64,000 nt of DNA from an uncultured Alistipes sp. (GTDB taxonomy: Bacteria > Bacteroidota > Bacteroidia > Bacteroidales > Rikenellaceae): NCBI RefSeq assembly GCF_949296715.1, contig NZ_CASFQD010000055.1, positions 1-64,000 of the forward strand, in the 5' to 3' direction. Positions 36,101-43,293 of the stretch are shown here, in pieces (position 1 is the first letter of the stretch; every line of letters begins with the position of its first letter). The position numbers and the translations under genes are program-made. Below the pieces are notes generated by a model. The model searched no databases. It was not told where the DNA came from and saw only the letters and a list, made by a program, of their open reading frames with translations.

Positions 36101-36226
36101 GCAAGCCGCCAGGGCATCGGCACGGGCGTCTTCTTCGGCATGCTGGTGGCCATCACCGTGGGCATCGTCTTCGTGCCGTTCTTCTTCGTATGGATTTACC
36201 GCATCAAAGCCAAACTGAAACGATGA
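33131..36226 (+). CDS. RND multidrug efflux permease (AcrB/HAE1 family)
   Basis: 1031 aa. Twelve-helix inner-membrane proton antiporter with two large periplasmic loops. It begins with an AcrB-like N-terminus (FFIDRPVFSTVLSIVIVIVG). The TM4 proton-relay aspartates are in GIVVDDAIVVVENVDRIM near residue 405. PTDFF-type loops and NTYTELQ segments lie in the periplasmic regions. The C-terminal GLVAKNAILIVEFAKEEVEKG motif near 935 is diagnostic. Homology is to drug/bile-acid type (HAE1) pumps rather than heavy-metal pumps; substrate unknown. It is translationally coupled to the outer-membrane gene by a 4-bp overlap. Confidence 0.95.
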   Translation: MKADFFIDRPVFSTVLSIVIVIVGAIGLALLPVDQYPQIVPPVVKISASYPGADAQTVTQAVATPIEQELNGTPGMIYMESSSSNSGGFSATVTFDISTDPDLAAVDIQNRLKEAEARLPAEVVQNGISVEKQASSKLLTITLLSNDPKFDEIYLSNYATLNVLDMLRRVPGVGRVSNVGSRYYAMQIWVQPDKLADLGLTVKDLQAALKDQNRESAAGVLGQAPMEGVDVTTPITAQGRLSSVSEFEEIVVRANPDGSIIRLRDVANISLEAQSYNTESGINAGNAAVLDIYMLPGANAIEVASSIKSTMAELSRNFPEGITYNIPFDMTTYISESIHHVYRTLFEALLLVILVVYLSLQSWRATIIPIVAVPISLIGTFGVMLIFGFSLNLLTLLGLILAIGIVVDDAIVVVENVDRIMNEEHLSPYEATKKAMRSLSGALIAMSLVLCAVFVPVSFLSGITGQLYRQFTITIAVSVVISTIVALTLSPVMCSLFLRPDDGRKKNRFFRRINLGLALGNNLYGRTIARALANSRRMFAAFGIVLIGIWLMNRLLPQSFMPQEDQGYFTVELELPEGATIERTRTVTNRAIDFLMADPDVEYVLNVTGSSPRVGTNQAHSQLTVILKPWDERETDDVSEIMGRVRRELSRYPESKVYLSTPPVIPGLGQSGGFEMVLEARGNTTYTELQNAVDTLMLLASQRPELTGLASSMQGDIPQLYFDVDRDKAQMVGVSMSDVFSTMKAFTGSIYVNDFNMFNRIYRVYVQAEAPYRAYRDNLNLFFVRGADGAMIPITSLGTTHYTTGPGTIKRFNMFNSATISGEAAHGYSSGQAMDVLENIVRRELPASVGVEWSGLSYQEKHEGGQTGTVLALAFLFVFLFLAAQYESWTVPIAVILSLPVAGIGAYLGIWLCGLENNIYFQIGLVMLVGLVAKNAILIVEFAKEEVEKGRDIVSAAITAAHLRFRPIVMTSLAFILGLLPLVFASGPGSASRQGIGTGVFFGMLVAITVGIVFVPFFFVWIYRIKAKLKR

Positions 36227-37605
36227 AACGCATTCCGATCATACTTGCGCTCCTTGCCGCCGTCGGGCTCGCCTCCTGCTCAGCCGTCCGGCACTGCAAG
36301 GCCCCCGAGCTGAATCTCCCCGAACAGATCGTCGAAGGACGCAGCGACTCGCTGACGCTGGCCGACCTGGACTGGTGGGAGTTCTACGGCGACACGACGC
36401 TCTGCCGCATCATCGAGCGCACGCTCGAATACAACAAGGACCTGCTGTCGGCCGCCGCCCGCGTGGAACGCATGCGGCAGCTCTACCGCATCGACAAGGC
36501 GAGCCGCCTGCCGTCGGTCGGACTGCCGGTCTATGCCGAGTACGAGACGAACGACTACTACAGCGAAAAGTCGGTGCGTGACCCCGAGCTGGCCGCGAAG
36601 GTCTCGTTGAGCTGGGAGCTCGACATGTGGGGCAACCTGCGCTGGGCCAAGCGGCAGGGCGGCGCCGAATACCTCGCTTCGGTCGAGGACGAGCGCGCCA
36701 TGCGCATGACGCTCGTCGCGGAGGTTGCCGCGGCCTACTTCCGGCTCGTAGCGCTCGACAACGAACTCTCGATTGTGCGACGCACGCTCATCACGCGCGG
36801 CGAGGGGGTTTACCAGGCCCGCCTGCGCTTCGAGGGCGGTCTCACCTCCGAGACGGTCTTCCAGCAGGCAAAGGTGGAGTACGCCACCACGGCATCGCTC
36901 ATCCCGGAACTCGAGCGCAGCATCGAGACGACCGAAAACGGCATCTCGCTGCTCATGGGCGAATATCCCGACTGGCGCGTGAAGCGGGCCAAGATGGACC
37001 TCGAAGCCCCGATGACGGACAACGTCCCCGTCGGCCTGCCCTCCGAGCTGCTGCAGCGGCGCCCCGACGTGCGCGCGGCGGAGCAGCAGCTGCGCGCGGC
37101 GATGGCCGCCGTCGGCGTAGCCTATGCCGACCGCTTCCCGCGGCTGACGTTCCGGCTCGAGGGCGGCGTGGAGAACAACTCCGTGAGCGAGATTTTCCGC
37201 TCGCCCTTCTCCTACGCCATCGGCTCGCTCGCTTCGCCGGTCTTCGGGTTCGGCCGCAAGAAAGCCAAATACCGCGCGGCGCTGGCCGCCTACGACGAAG
37301 CCCGGCTGGCGTATGAGAAGAAGGTGCTCGTGGTGTTCCGTGAAGCCAACGACGCCGTCGTCACCTACCGCAAGGCCCGCGAGACGGCGGCACTGAAGGT
37401 CGCCCTGCGCGATGCGGCACTCAAATATGTTGAGCTGGCGCAGGTGCAGTACCGCGGCGGCAGCATCAACTACATCGACGTACTGGACGCCCAGCGCCGC
37501 TACTTCGACGCACAGATCGGCCTGAGCAACGCCGTGCGCGACGAGTACCTTGCGCTCGTGCAGCTCTACAAGTCGCTCGGCGGCGGCTGGCAGACCGGCG
37601 AATAA
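36223..37605 (+). CDS. outer membrane efflux lipoprotein (NodT/OprM family)
   Basis: 460 aa. Lipoprotein signal MKRIPIILALLAAVGLASC with lipobox LASC. The mature part has two repeated TolC-type halves: DLDWWEFYGDTTLCRIIERTL near residue 47 and GLPSELLQRRPDVRAAEQQL near 275 are NodT signatures, and long amphipathic helices precede the end (VQYRGGSINYIDVLDAQRRYF). It forms the outer-membrane channel of the tripartite pump. The ATG overlaps the pump stop (ATGA). Confidence 0.94.
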   Translation: MKRIPIILALLAAVGLASCSAVRHCKAPELNLPEQIVEGRSDSLTLADLDWWEFYGDTTLCRIIERTLEYNKDLLSAAARVERMRQLYRIDKASRLPSVGLPVYAEYETNDYYSEKSVRDPELAAKVSLSWELDMWGNLRWAKRQGGAEYLASVEDERAMRMTLVAEVAAAYFRLVALDNELSIVRRTLITRGEGVYQARLRFEGGLTSETVFQQAKVEYATTASLIPELERSIETTENGISLLMGEYPDWRVKRAKMDLEAPMTDNVPVGLPSELLQRRPDVRAAEQQLRAAMAAVGVAYADRFPRLTFRLEGGVENNSVSEIFRSPFSYAIGSLASPVFGFGRKKAKYRAALAAYDEARLAYEKKVLVVFREANDAVVTYRKARETAALKVALRDAALKYVELAQVQYRGGSINYIDVLDAQRRYFDAQIGLSNAVRDEYLALVQLYKSLGGGWQTGE

Positions 37606-37633
37606 CCCCGGCAGCCGCACCCGTGCAGCCTGT

Positions 37634-37661
37634 GAAGCCCTCGCCCTGCGGCGGGGGCTTC
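37634..37661 (+). terminator. terminator of the RND operon
   Basis: 12-bp stem with one G-U pair (37634-37645 with 37650-37661) followed by GCTTTT. Confidence 0.8.
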
Positions 37662-37723
37662 GCTTTTCGGGGCAAAATCGCGGGACGCAGCGTTTTTTTC
37701 GGTGCGGGGAACCATTTTTTTGT

Positions 37724-37731
37724 TATATTTG
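37724..37731 (+). promoter_or_regulatory. -7 promoter element (TATATTTG) for the thi operon
   Basis: TAnnTTTG match. Transcription would begin near 37738, right at the 5' edge of the TPP riboswitch. Confidence 0.7.
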
Positions 37732-37742
37732 CAGAACGTTAA

Positions 37743-37872
37743 ACAAGAGGGGTGCCTTGGAGAAAGTGGCGACGATATGAAAAGTATCGCTTCGCAAGCG
37801 GAACTCTCCGCGCAAAGGCTGAGATCAGACCCTATGAACTTGATGCGGTCCGTACCGCCGAAAGGACTTGTT
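37743..37872 (+). promoter_or_regulatory. TPP (THI-box) riboswitch
   Basis: The conserved aptamer parts are all present in order: GGGGTGCC (from ~37748), GGCTGAGATCAGACCC (~37817-37832), and GAACTTGATGCGG...TACCGCCGAAAGGA (~37837-37866). A variable hairpin occupies the P3a position (~37773-37805). It lies immediately before thiS and should switch off the operon when thiamine pyrophosphate is plentiful. Confidence 0.95.
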
Positions 37873-37877
37873 CATAG

Positions 37878-37914
37878 ACCGTAATTTCTCGCGGGCATCT
37901 CTGTAAATTACGGT
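37878..37914 (+). promoter_or_regulatory. probable expression platform of the TPP riboswitch
   Basis: 10-bp perfect stem (37878-37887 with 37905-37914) just 6 bp before the thiS ATG and without a T run. This suggests control of translation start rather than termination. An alternative pairing of 37833-37839 with 37870-37876 (TATGAAC/GTTCATA) is also visible. Confidence 0.5.
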
Positions 37915-37920
37915 ATCCGC

Positions 37921-38121
37921 ATGGAAGTATTCGTCAATCGCAGGCCGGTCGAGGTCGGGGAACCGATGACGCTGGCCGAACTGCTTGTCCGCGAGGGCAT
38001 CCCCGCCGAAGGGGTCGCCGTCGCGGTGAACAACCGCGTCGTGCCGCGCGCCGAGTGGGCCGCCACGCCGCTCGGGGAGCAGATGAAGATCACCGTCATC
38101 CGGGCCGTCTGCGGAGGATGA
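37921..38121 (+). CDS. thiS: sulfur carrier protein ThiS
   Basis: 66-aa ubiquitin-like protein ending in the required Gly-Gly (RAVCGG). The C-terminal glycine is adenylated by ThiF and turned into a thiocarboxylate that supplies sulfur for the thiazole ring. First gene after the riboswitch; its stop overlaps the next start. Confidence 0.93.
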   Translation: MEVFVNRRPVEVGEPMTLAELLVREGIPAEGVAVAVNNRVVPRAEWAATPLGEQMKITVIRAVCGG

Positions 38122-38708
38122 TGCGCATTCTGGTCATCACCGACGTGCCCTTCACGGCAACGGAGCCCGCGGCGATCCGGCAGCTGCTGGACGAGGGTGT
38201 CGAGCGCGTGCACCTGCGCAAGCCCGACGCACCGGAGGAGGCGCTGCGGCGGCTCATCGAGGCGCTGCCCGCGGAGTGTTATCCGCGGCTGACGTTGCAG
38301 GACCGTCTGCCGCTGGCCGTGGAGTACGGTCTGGGCGGCGTGCATCTCAACCGCCGCAATGCGGCCGTGCCCGCGGGGTTCCGCGGGCTGGTGAGCCGCT
38401 CGTGCCACACGCTGGACGAGATCGCCGCCCATCCCGAATGCGACTACCTCTTTTTGAGCCCGCTCTTCGACAGCATCTCGAAGAGCGGCTACCGCGCCGC
38501 CTTCACCGACGCGGCGCTGCACGACGCGGCGGCCCGCGGCCTGCTCGGAGAGCGGGTCGTGGCGCTCGGGGGCATCCGGCCCGAACTGCTGCCCCGTGTC
38601 CGGGAACTCGGCTTCGGCGGCGCGGCGCTGCTGGGGGCCGTCTGGCGCGACGCCTCCCCCGCCGCCCTGCACCGCACGATGGAGAGCATCCGCCGATTCA
38701 ACATATAA
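38118..38708 (+). CDS. thiamine phosphate synthase-like protein (ThiE/TenI type)
   Basis: 196 aa TIM-barrel of the ThiE/TenI superfamily (VERVHLRKPDAPEEALRRL, LTLQDRLPLAVEYGLGGVHLN, VVALGGIRPE). It differs from canonical ThiE at several substrate positions: the usual QLRxK is HLRKP, and the QTKxN phosphate-site motif is not seen. It may therefore be the thiazole-tautomerase-like TenI or a diverged second synthase. It overlaps thiS by 4 bp; a second in-frame ATG lies 3 bp later. Confidence 0.8.
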   Translation: MMRILVITDVPFTATEPAAIRQLLDEGVERVHLRKPDAPEEALRRLIEALPAECYPRLTLQDRLPLAVEYGLGGVHLNRRNAAVPAGFRGLVSRSCHTLDEIAAHPECDYLFLSPLFDSISKSGYRAAFTDAALHDAAARGLLGERVVALGGIRPELLPRVRELGFGGAALLGAVWRDASPAALHRTMESIRRFNI

Positions 38709-38720
38709 AAAACAGAAACC

Positions 38721-39347
38721 ATGCTGCAATTCATCACACACCATACGGACCGCTACGACGAGGTCACGGGCACGCGCGCCGTGCTCGAGGGGGGCTGCCG
38801 CTGGGTTCAGCTCCGCATGAAGGATGCCTCGGACGAGGAGGTGACAGCCGTCGGCCGCGAGGTCGGGGCGCTGTGCCGCCGCTTCGGGGCGACGTTCCTG
38901 CTGGACGACCGTGTCCATCTGGTCGACGAACTCGGCGCCGACGGCGTGCACCTCGGCAAGAACGACATGCCGGTCGCCGAGGCGCGGCGCCTGCTGGGCC
39001 CCGGACGGCTGATCGGCGCCACGGCCAACACCTTCGCCGACATCGAGCGCGCCGCACGCGCCGGTGCCGACTACATCGGGCTGGGGCCCTTCCGCTTTAC
39101 GCAGACGAAGCGCAATTTGAGCCCGATCCTCGGGATGGAGGGCTACCGCGACATCCTGGCGCGCTGCCGCGCGGCGGGCATCGCCCTGCCGGTCGTGGCC
39201 ATCGGCGGCATCACGGCCGCGGACGTGGAGGCGATCCTTGCGACAGGGGTCACCGGCATCGCCCTCTCCGGTGCGCTGCTCGGCGCAACCTCCCCCGCGG
39301 AGGAGACACGACGAATCATGACAATCCTAAATCAGCATAAACAATGA
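38721..39347 (+). CDS. thiE: thiamine phosphate synthase ThiE
   Basis: 208 aa. It couples the thiazole phosphate and HMP-pyrophosphate into thiamine phosphate. Canonical motifs are WVQLRMKDASDEEV near residue 28, LLDDRVHLVDELGADGVHLGKNDMP near 60 and the GPFRFTQTKRN motif near 120 that contacts the pyrophosphate. Compared with the upstream paralogue this is the complete synthase. It overlaps thiG by 4 bp. Confidence 0.92.
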   Translation: MLQFITHHTDRYDEVTGTRAVLEGGCRWVQLRMKDASDEEVTAVGREVGALCRRFGATFLLDDRVHLVDELGADGVHLGKNDMPVAEARRLLGPGRLIGATANTFADIERAARAGADYIGLGPFRFTQTKRNLSPILGMEGYRDILARCRAAGIALPVVAIGGITAADVEAILATGVTGIALSGALLGATSPAEETRRIMTILNQHKQ

Positions 39348-40111
39348 ACGATTTGATTATCGGCGGACGGACCTTCCGTTCGCGCCTCTTCGTAGGCACG
39401 GGAAAATTCAGTTCCAACGACCTGATGGCCGAGGCAATCGCCGCCTCGGGCACCGAGATGGTTACCCTGGCGATGAAACGGGTCGACATGGAGAATCCCG
39501 AGGACGACATGCTCATGCATGTGCGGCGCCCGGAGATTCAGCTGCTGCCCAATACGTCGGGCGTGCGCGACGCCGAGGAGGCCGTACTCGCGGCCCAGCT
39601 CGCCCGCGAGGCCTTCGGCACGAACTTCATCAAGCTGGAGATCCACCCCGACCCGAAATACCTGCTGCCGGACCCGGTCGAGACGCTCAAGGCCACGGAG
39701 CAGTTAGTCAAGATGGGCTTCGTCGTGCTGCCCTACGTGCAGGCCGACCCGGTGCTCTGCAAGCGGCTGGAGGAGGCCGGTGCCGCCACGGTCATGCCGC
39801 TGGCCGCACCCATCGGCACGAACAAGGGGCTCGTGACGCGCGAGATGCTCGAGATCATCATCGAGCAGAGCCGCGTGCCGGTGGTTGTCGACGCCGGACT
39901 GGGCGCCCCGTCGCACGCCGCGGCCGCCATGGAGCTGGGTGCCGACGCCGTGCTGGTCAACACGGCCATCGCCGTGGCGGGTGACCCCGTGCGCATGGCC
40001 CGCGCCTTCGCGCAGGCCGTCGTCGCCGGACGCGAAGCCTACGAAGCCGGACTCGGGGCGCAGGCCCGCAGCGCCGAGGCCAGCAGCCCCCTCACCTCGT
40101 TCCTCGACTAA
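39344..40111 (+). CDS. thiG: thiazole synthase ThiG
   Basis: 255 aa TIM-barrel enzyme that builds the thiazole phosphate from deoxyxylulose phosphate, dehydroglycine and ThiS thiocarboxylate. Visible motifs are IGGRTFRSRLFVGTGKF at the N-terminus, FIKLEIHPDPKYLLPDP near 95 with the imine-forming Lys, VMPLAAPIGTNKGL near 150 and PVVVDAGLGAPSHAAAAMELG near 180. Confidence 0.95.
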   Translation: MNDLIIGGRTFRSRLFVGTGKFSSNDLMAEAIAASGTEMVTLAMKRVDMENPEDDMLMHVRRPEIQLLPNTSGVRDAEEAVLAAQLAREAFGTNFIKLEIHPDPKYLLPDPVETLKATEQLVKMGFVVLPYVQADPVLCKRLEEAGAATVMPLAAPIGTNKGLVTREMLEIIIEQSRVPVVVDAGLGAPSHAAAAMELGADAVLVNTAIAVAGDPVRMARAFAQAVVAGREAYEAGLGAQARSAEASSPLTSFLD

Positions 40112-40123
40112 ACCTGACGCACC

Positions 40124-41233
40124 ATGTTTTCCGAGGAATTAGCCAAATACGACTGGGAGGAGACCACGGCGCGGATCCTCTCGAAGCGGGCCGCCGACGT
40201 CGAAACGGCGCTCGGCAAGGAGCACTTGACGCTCGACGACTTCATGGCGCTCGTCTCGCCCGCCGCGGCGCCCTACCTGGAGCCGATGGCGCGCCTGAGC
40301 CGCCGCTACACGCAGGAGCGCTTCGGCAAGACGATCTCGATGTACATCCCGATGTACATCACCAATTCCTGCACCAACTCGTGCGTCTACTGCGGCTTCA
40401 ACCGCCACAACGCCATTCCGCGCGTGATCCTCACGATGGAGCAGATCGAGGCCGAGTGCCGCGCGATCCGTGCGCTGGGGCCGTTCGAGAACCTGCTGCT
40501 CGTCACGGGCGAGAATCCCCGCGCCGCAGGTGTCGACTACATCGAGGAGGCGCTGCACGTCTGCCGCCCGTGGTTCAACAACCTGACGATCGAAGTGATG
40601 CCCCTCGCGGCCGAGGAGTACGAGCGGCTGACCCACTCGGGGCTCAACGGCGTGGTCTGCTTCCAGGAGACCTACAACCGCAAGAACTACAACATCTACC
40701 ACCCGGCCGGCATGAAGTCGAAGTTCGAGTGGCGCGTCAACGGCTTCGACCGCATGGGACAGGCCGGCGTGCACAAGATCGGCATGGGCGTGCTGATCGG
40801 CCTCGAGGAGTGGCGCACGGACGTCACGATGATGGCCCTGCACCTGCAATACCTGCGCAAGCACTACTGGAAGACGCGCTACAGCGTCAACTTCCCGCGC
40901 ATGCGCCCCTCGGAGGGGCACTTCCAGCCCAACGTCGTGATGAGCGACCGCGAGCTCGCGCAGCTGACCTTCGCCTTCCGCATCTTCGACCACGACGTCG
41001 ACATCTCCTTCTCGACACGCGAGCGGCCCGATTTCCGCAACCACATCGCCACGCTGGGCGCCACGTCGATGAGCGCCGGGTCGAAGACCGACCCGGGAGG
41101 CTACTGCACCTACCCGCAGTCGCTCGAGCAGTTCGTCGTGAGCGACGAGCGCACCCCGGCGGAGGTCGAGGCGGCCATCCGCCGCGAGGGCTACGAAGTC
41201 GTATGGAAGGACTGGGACAAGGTCTTCGACTGA
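40124..41233 (+). CDS. thiH: 2-iminoacetate synthase ThiH (radical SAM)
   Basis: 369 aa. The radical-SAM cluster motif is Cys83-X3-Cys87-X2-Cys90 (NSCTNSCVYCGF). It cleaves tyrosine to dehydroglycine for ThiG under anaerobic conditions. Other ThiH motifs are VTGENPRAAGVDYIEEA near 127, CFQETYNR near 182 and SVNFPRMRPSEG near 257. Its stop overlaps the thiF start. Confidence 0.95.
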   Translation: MFSEELAKYDWEETTARILSKRAADVETALGKEHLTLDDFMALVSPAAAPYLEPMARLSRRYTQERFGKTISMYIPMYITNSCTNSCVYCGFNRHNAIPRVILTMEQIEAECRAIRALGPFENLLLVTGENPRAAGVDYIEEALHVCRPWFNNLTIEVMPLAAEEYERLTHSGLNGVVCFQETYNRKNYNIYHPAGMKSKFEWRVNGFDRMGQAGVHKIGMGVLIGLEEWRTDVTMMALHLQYLRKHYWKTRYSVNFPRMRPSEGHFQPNVVMSDRELAQLTFAFRIFDHDVDISFSTRERPDFRNHIATLGATSMSAGSKTDPGGYCTYPQSLEQFVVSDERTPAEVEAAIRREGYEVVWKDWDKVFD

Positions 41234-41931
41234 TGGAGGCACAGCGCTACACGCGGCAGACGATGCTGCCGGAGATCGGCGAGCGGGGGCAGCGGCGCCT
41301 GGCCGAGGCCTCGGCGCTCGTCGTGGGGCTCGGGGGGCTCGGCTCGCCCGTGGCGCTCTACCTCGCGGCGGCCGGTGTCGGGCGCCTCGGGCTGGCCGAT
41401 GCCGATGTCGTCTCGCTGAGCAACCTCCAGCGGCAGGTGCTCTACACCGCGCAGCAGGTGGGCGAGCCCAAGACGCGGGCAGCCCGCGAGCGGCTCGCGG
41501 CACTCTCGCCACATACGCGCTTCGACCTTTACGACGAGGGGCTCACGGCAGAGAACGCCCGGCGGATCGTCGCGGAGTATGACCTCGTGGTCGACTGCTG
41601 CGACAACTACCCCACGCGCTACCTGCTGGACGACGTCTGCGCGGCGTGCGGCAAGCCGTGGGTCTACGGCTCGATCGGCGCCTTCGAGGGACAGGTGTCG
41701 CTCTTCAACGGGCCCCGTCACCGCCGCTATGCGGAGCTCTACCCCGACCGCGAGGCGCTCTGCCGACGGCCCCGCCGCACCGAAGGGGTGCTGGGCACGG
41801 TGCCCGGCGTCGTCGGCACGCTCCAGGCCACGGAGGCCCTCAAGGCGCTCGCCGGCTTCGGCGAGCCGCTCGACGGGCGGCTCCTGGTCATCGACCTGAA
41901 AACTATACAAACCCAAACAATAGCATTTTAA
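41233..41931 (+). CDS. thiF: ThiF/MoeB-type adenylyltransferase
   Basis: 232 aa. E1-like enzyme that adenylates the ThiS C-terminus. N-terminal RYTRQTMLPEIGERGQRRL, nucleotide-binding VVGLGGLGSPVALYLAAAGVG near residue 30, LSNLQRQVLY near 63 and the acidic DCCDNYPTRYLL near 117 are diagnostic. Only one Cys is seen in the segment where many family members have a zinc CxxC, so it looks like the short zinc-less type. The operon position supports ThiF over MoeB. Confidence 0.9.
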   Translation: MEAQRYTRQTMLPEIGERGQRRLAEASALVVGLGGLGSPVALYLAAAGVGRLGLADADVVSLSNLQRQVLYTAQQVGEPKTRAARERLAALSPHTRFDLYDEGLTAENARRIVAEYDLVVDCCDNYPTRYLLDDVCAACGKPWVYGSIGAFEGQVSLFNGPRHRRYAELYPDREALCRRPRRTEGVLGTVPGVVGTLQATEALKALAGFGEPLDGRLLVIDLKTIQTQTIAF

Positions 41932-41935
41932 GACC

Positions 41936-42646
41936 ATGGGAAAAGGATTCGACCAGTACGCATCGGCTTACGATGCGTGGTTTCTCAACAACCGCAACGT
42001 CCTCTATTCGGAGGTCAACCTTGTGGCTTCGACGCTGCGCGACGCCGGACGCATCCTCTCGGTGGGCTGCGGCAGCGGCCTCTTCGAGAAGATTCTCCGC
42101 GAAGAGTACGGCATCGACATCCGCGACGGCATCGAGCCGTCGACGGGCATGGCCGAAATCGCCCGCAAGCGGGGCATGCACGTGACGATCGCAACGGCCG
42201 AGGAGGCCGACTTCGGCCGCGGCACCTACGACACGCTGCTCTTCAACGGCACGCCGAGCTACATCGGCGACCTCGAGGGCGTCGTCCGCAAGGCCTACGA
42301 GGCACTGCCCGAAGGCGGGCGGATCATCCTGATCGACGTGCCGAAGGAGAGCTCCTACGGCATCCTCTACAACCTGGCCAAGGCGCTCGGGACGTGGGAT
42401 CACCCGCTGCTTGCGGGGTGCTACCCGCCCGATCCCTACCCCATCGAGTTCGTCGACGTGGCCGTCTGGCGCACGACGGCCGAGAAGGTGGCGCTGCTGG
42501 AGGCGGCGGGCTTCAGCGAGCTGAACTTCGCACAGACGCTCACCCGTCACCCGCTCTGCTCGAACGAGGCCGAGGAGCAGCCCGCAGAGGGTTACGACCG
42601 GGGTGACTACGTGGCCGTCGTGGCCCGCAAACCCGTCCGGTCATGA
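41936..42646 (+). CDS. class I SAM-dependent methyltransferase in the thi operon
   Basis: 236 aa. Rossmann-fold methyltransferase: FDQYASAYDAWF near the N-terminus, the SAM-binding loop ILSVGCGSGLFEKIL near residue 40, an acidic motif II (DGIEPSTGMAEIARKRG) and DTLLFNGTPSYIGD near 100. The substrate is unknown and no thiamine step needs a methyltransferase of this type. It starts 4 bp after thiF and overlaps tenA by 4 bp, so it is a true operon member. Confidence 0.85.
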   Translation: MGKGFDQYASAYDAWFLNNRNVLYSEVNLVASTLRDAGRILSVGCGSGLFEKILREEYGIDIRDGIEPSTGMAEIARKRGMHVTIATAEEADFGRGTYDTLLFNGTPSYIGDLEGVVRKAYEALPEGGRIILIDVPKESSYGILYNLAKALGTWDHPLLAGCYPPDPYPIEFVDVAVWRTTAEKVALLEAAGFSELNFAQTLTRHPLCSNEAEEQPAEGYDRGDYVAVVARKPVRS

Positions 42647-43293
42647 GCCGCTGGAGCGACAGCGCCTGGGAGGCGGCGCGCCCGGTCTACGAGAAGATTC
42701 TCGAACACCCGTTCGTCCGTGCCCTGGCCGACGGAACGCTCTCCGCGGAGCGTTTCCGCTTCTACCTGCGGCAGGACGCCCTCTATCTGGACGGCTATGC
42801 CCGCCGCCTGGCACACATCGCCGCACGCCTCGGGCGCAAGGAGCACACCGAGGCCTTCCTGCGCTTCGCGGCGGACGGCATCGCTGTCGAGCGGGCGCTG
42901 CACGAACAGTTCCTCGGAGGCGAACACCCCGCCCCGGAAGAGATCAGCCCCGCGTGCCTGCTCTACACCTCGGTGCTGGAGAGCCAGACCACGGCGCCCG
43001 TCGAGGTCGAGGCTGCGGCCGTGCTGCCCTGCTTCGTGGTTTACCAGCGCGTAGGCGAAGCGATCCATGCGCGGCAGCAGGGAACGGAGAATCCCTACCG
43101 GCAATGGATCGAGACCTACGCCGACCCGGCCTTCGCCGCCTCGACGGCCGAGGCCACGGCCATCTGCGATGCGCTGGCCGACGCGGCGGGCGACGCAACA
43201 CGCCGCCGCATGACCGACATTTTCGTGCGCTGCACCCGCATGGAGTGGCTCTTCTGGGAGAGCGCATGGCAACTCGAAACATGGAAGATATGA
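42643..43293 (+). CDS. tenA: TenA family aminopyrimidine hydrolase
   Basis: 216 aa, all-helical thiaminase-II fold. Catalytic Cys130 in VLPCFVVYQRVG and Glu206 in MEWLFWESAW are present, with RFYLRQDALYLDGYARRL near 41 giving the substrate-binding Asp and Tyr. TenA recovers the HMP pyrimidine from degraded thiamine. Its stop overlaps the thiD start (ATGA). Confidence 0.93.
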   Translation: MSRWSDSAWEAARPVYEKILEHPFVRALADGTLSAERFRFYLRQDALYLDGYARRLAHIAARLGRKEHTEAFLRFAADGIAVERALHEQFLGGEHPAPEEISPACLLYTSVLESQTTAPVEVEAAAVLPCFVVYQRVGEAIHARQQGTENPYRQWIETYADPAFAASTAEATAICDALADAAGDATRRRMTDIFVRCTRMEWLFWESAWQLETWKI

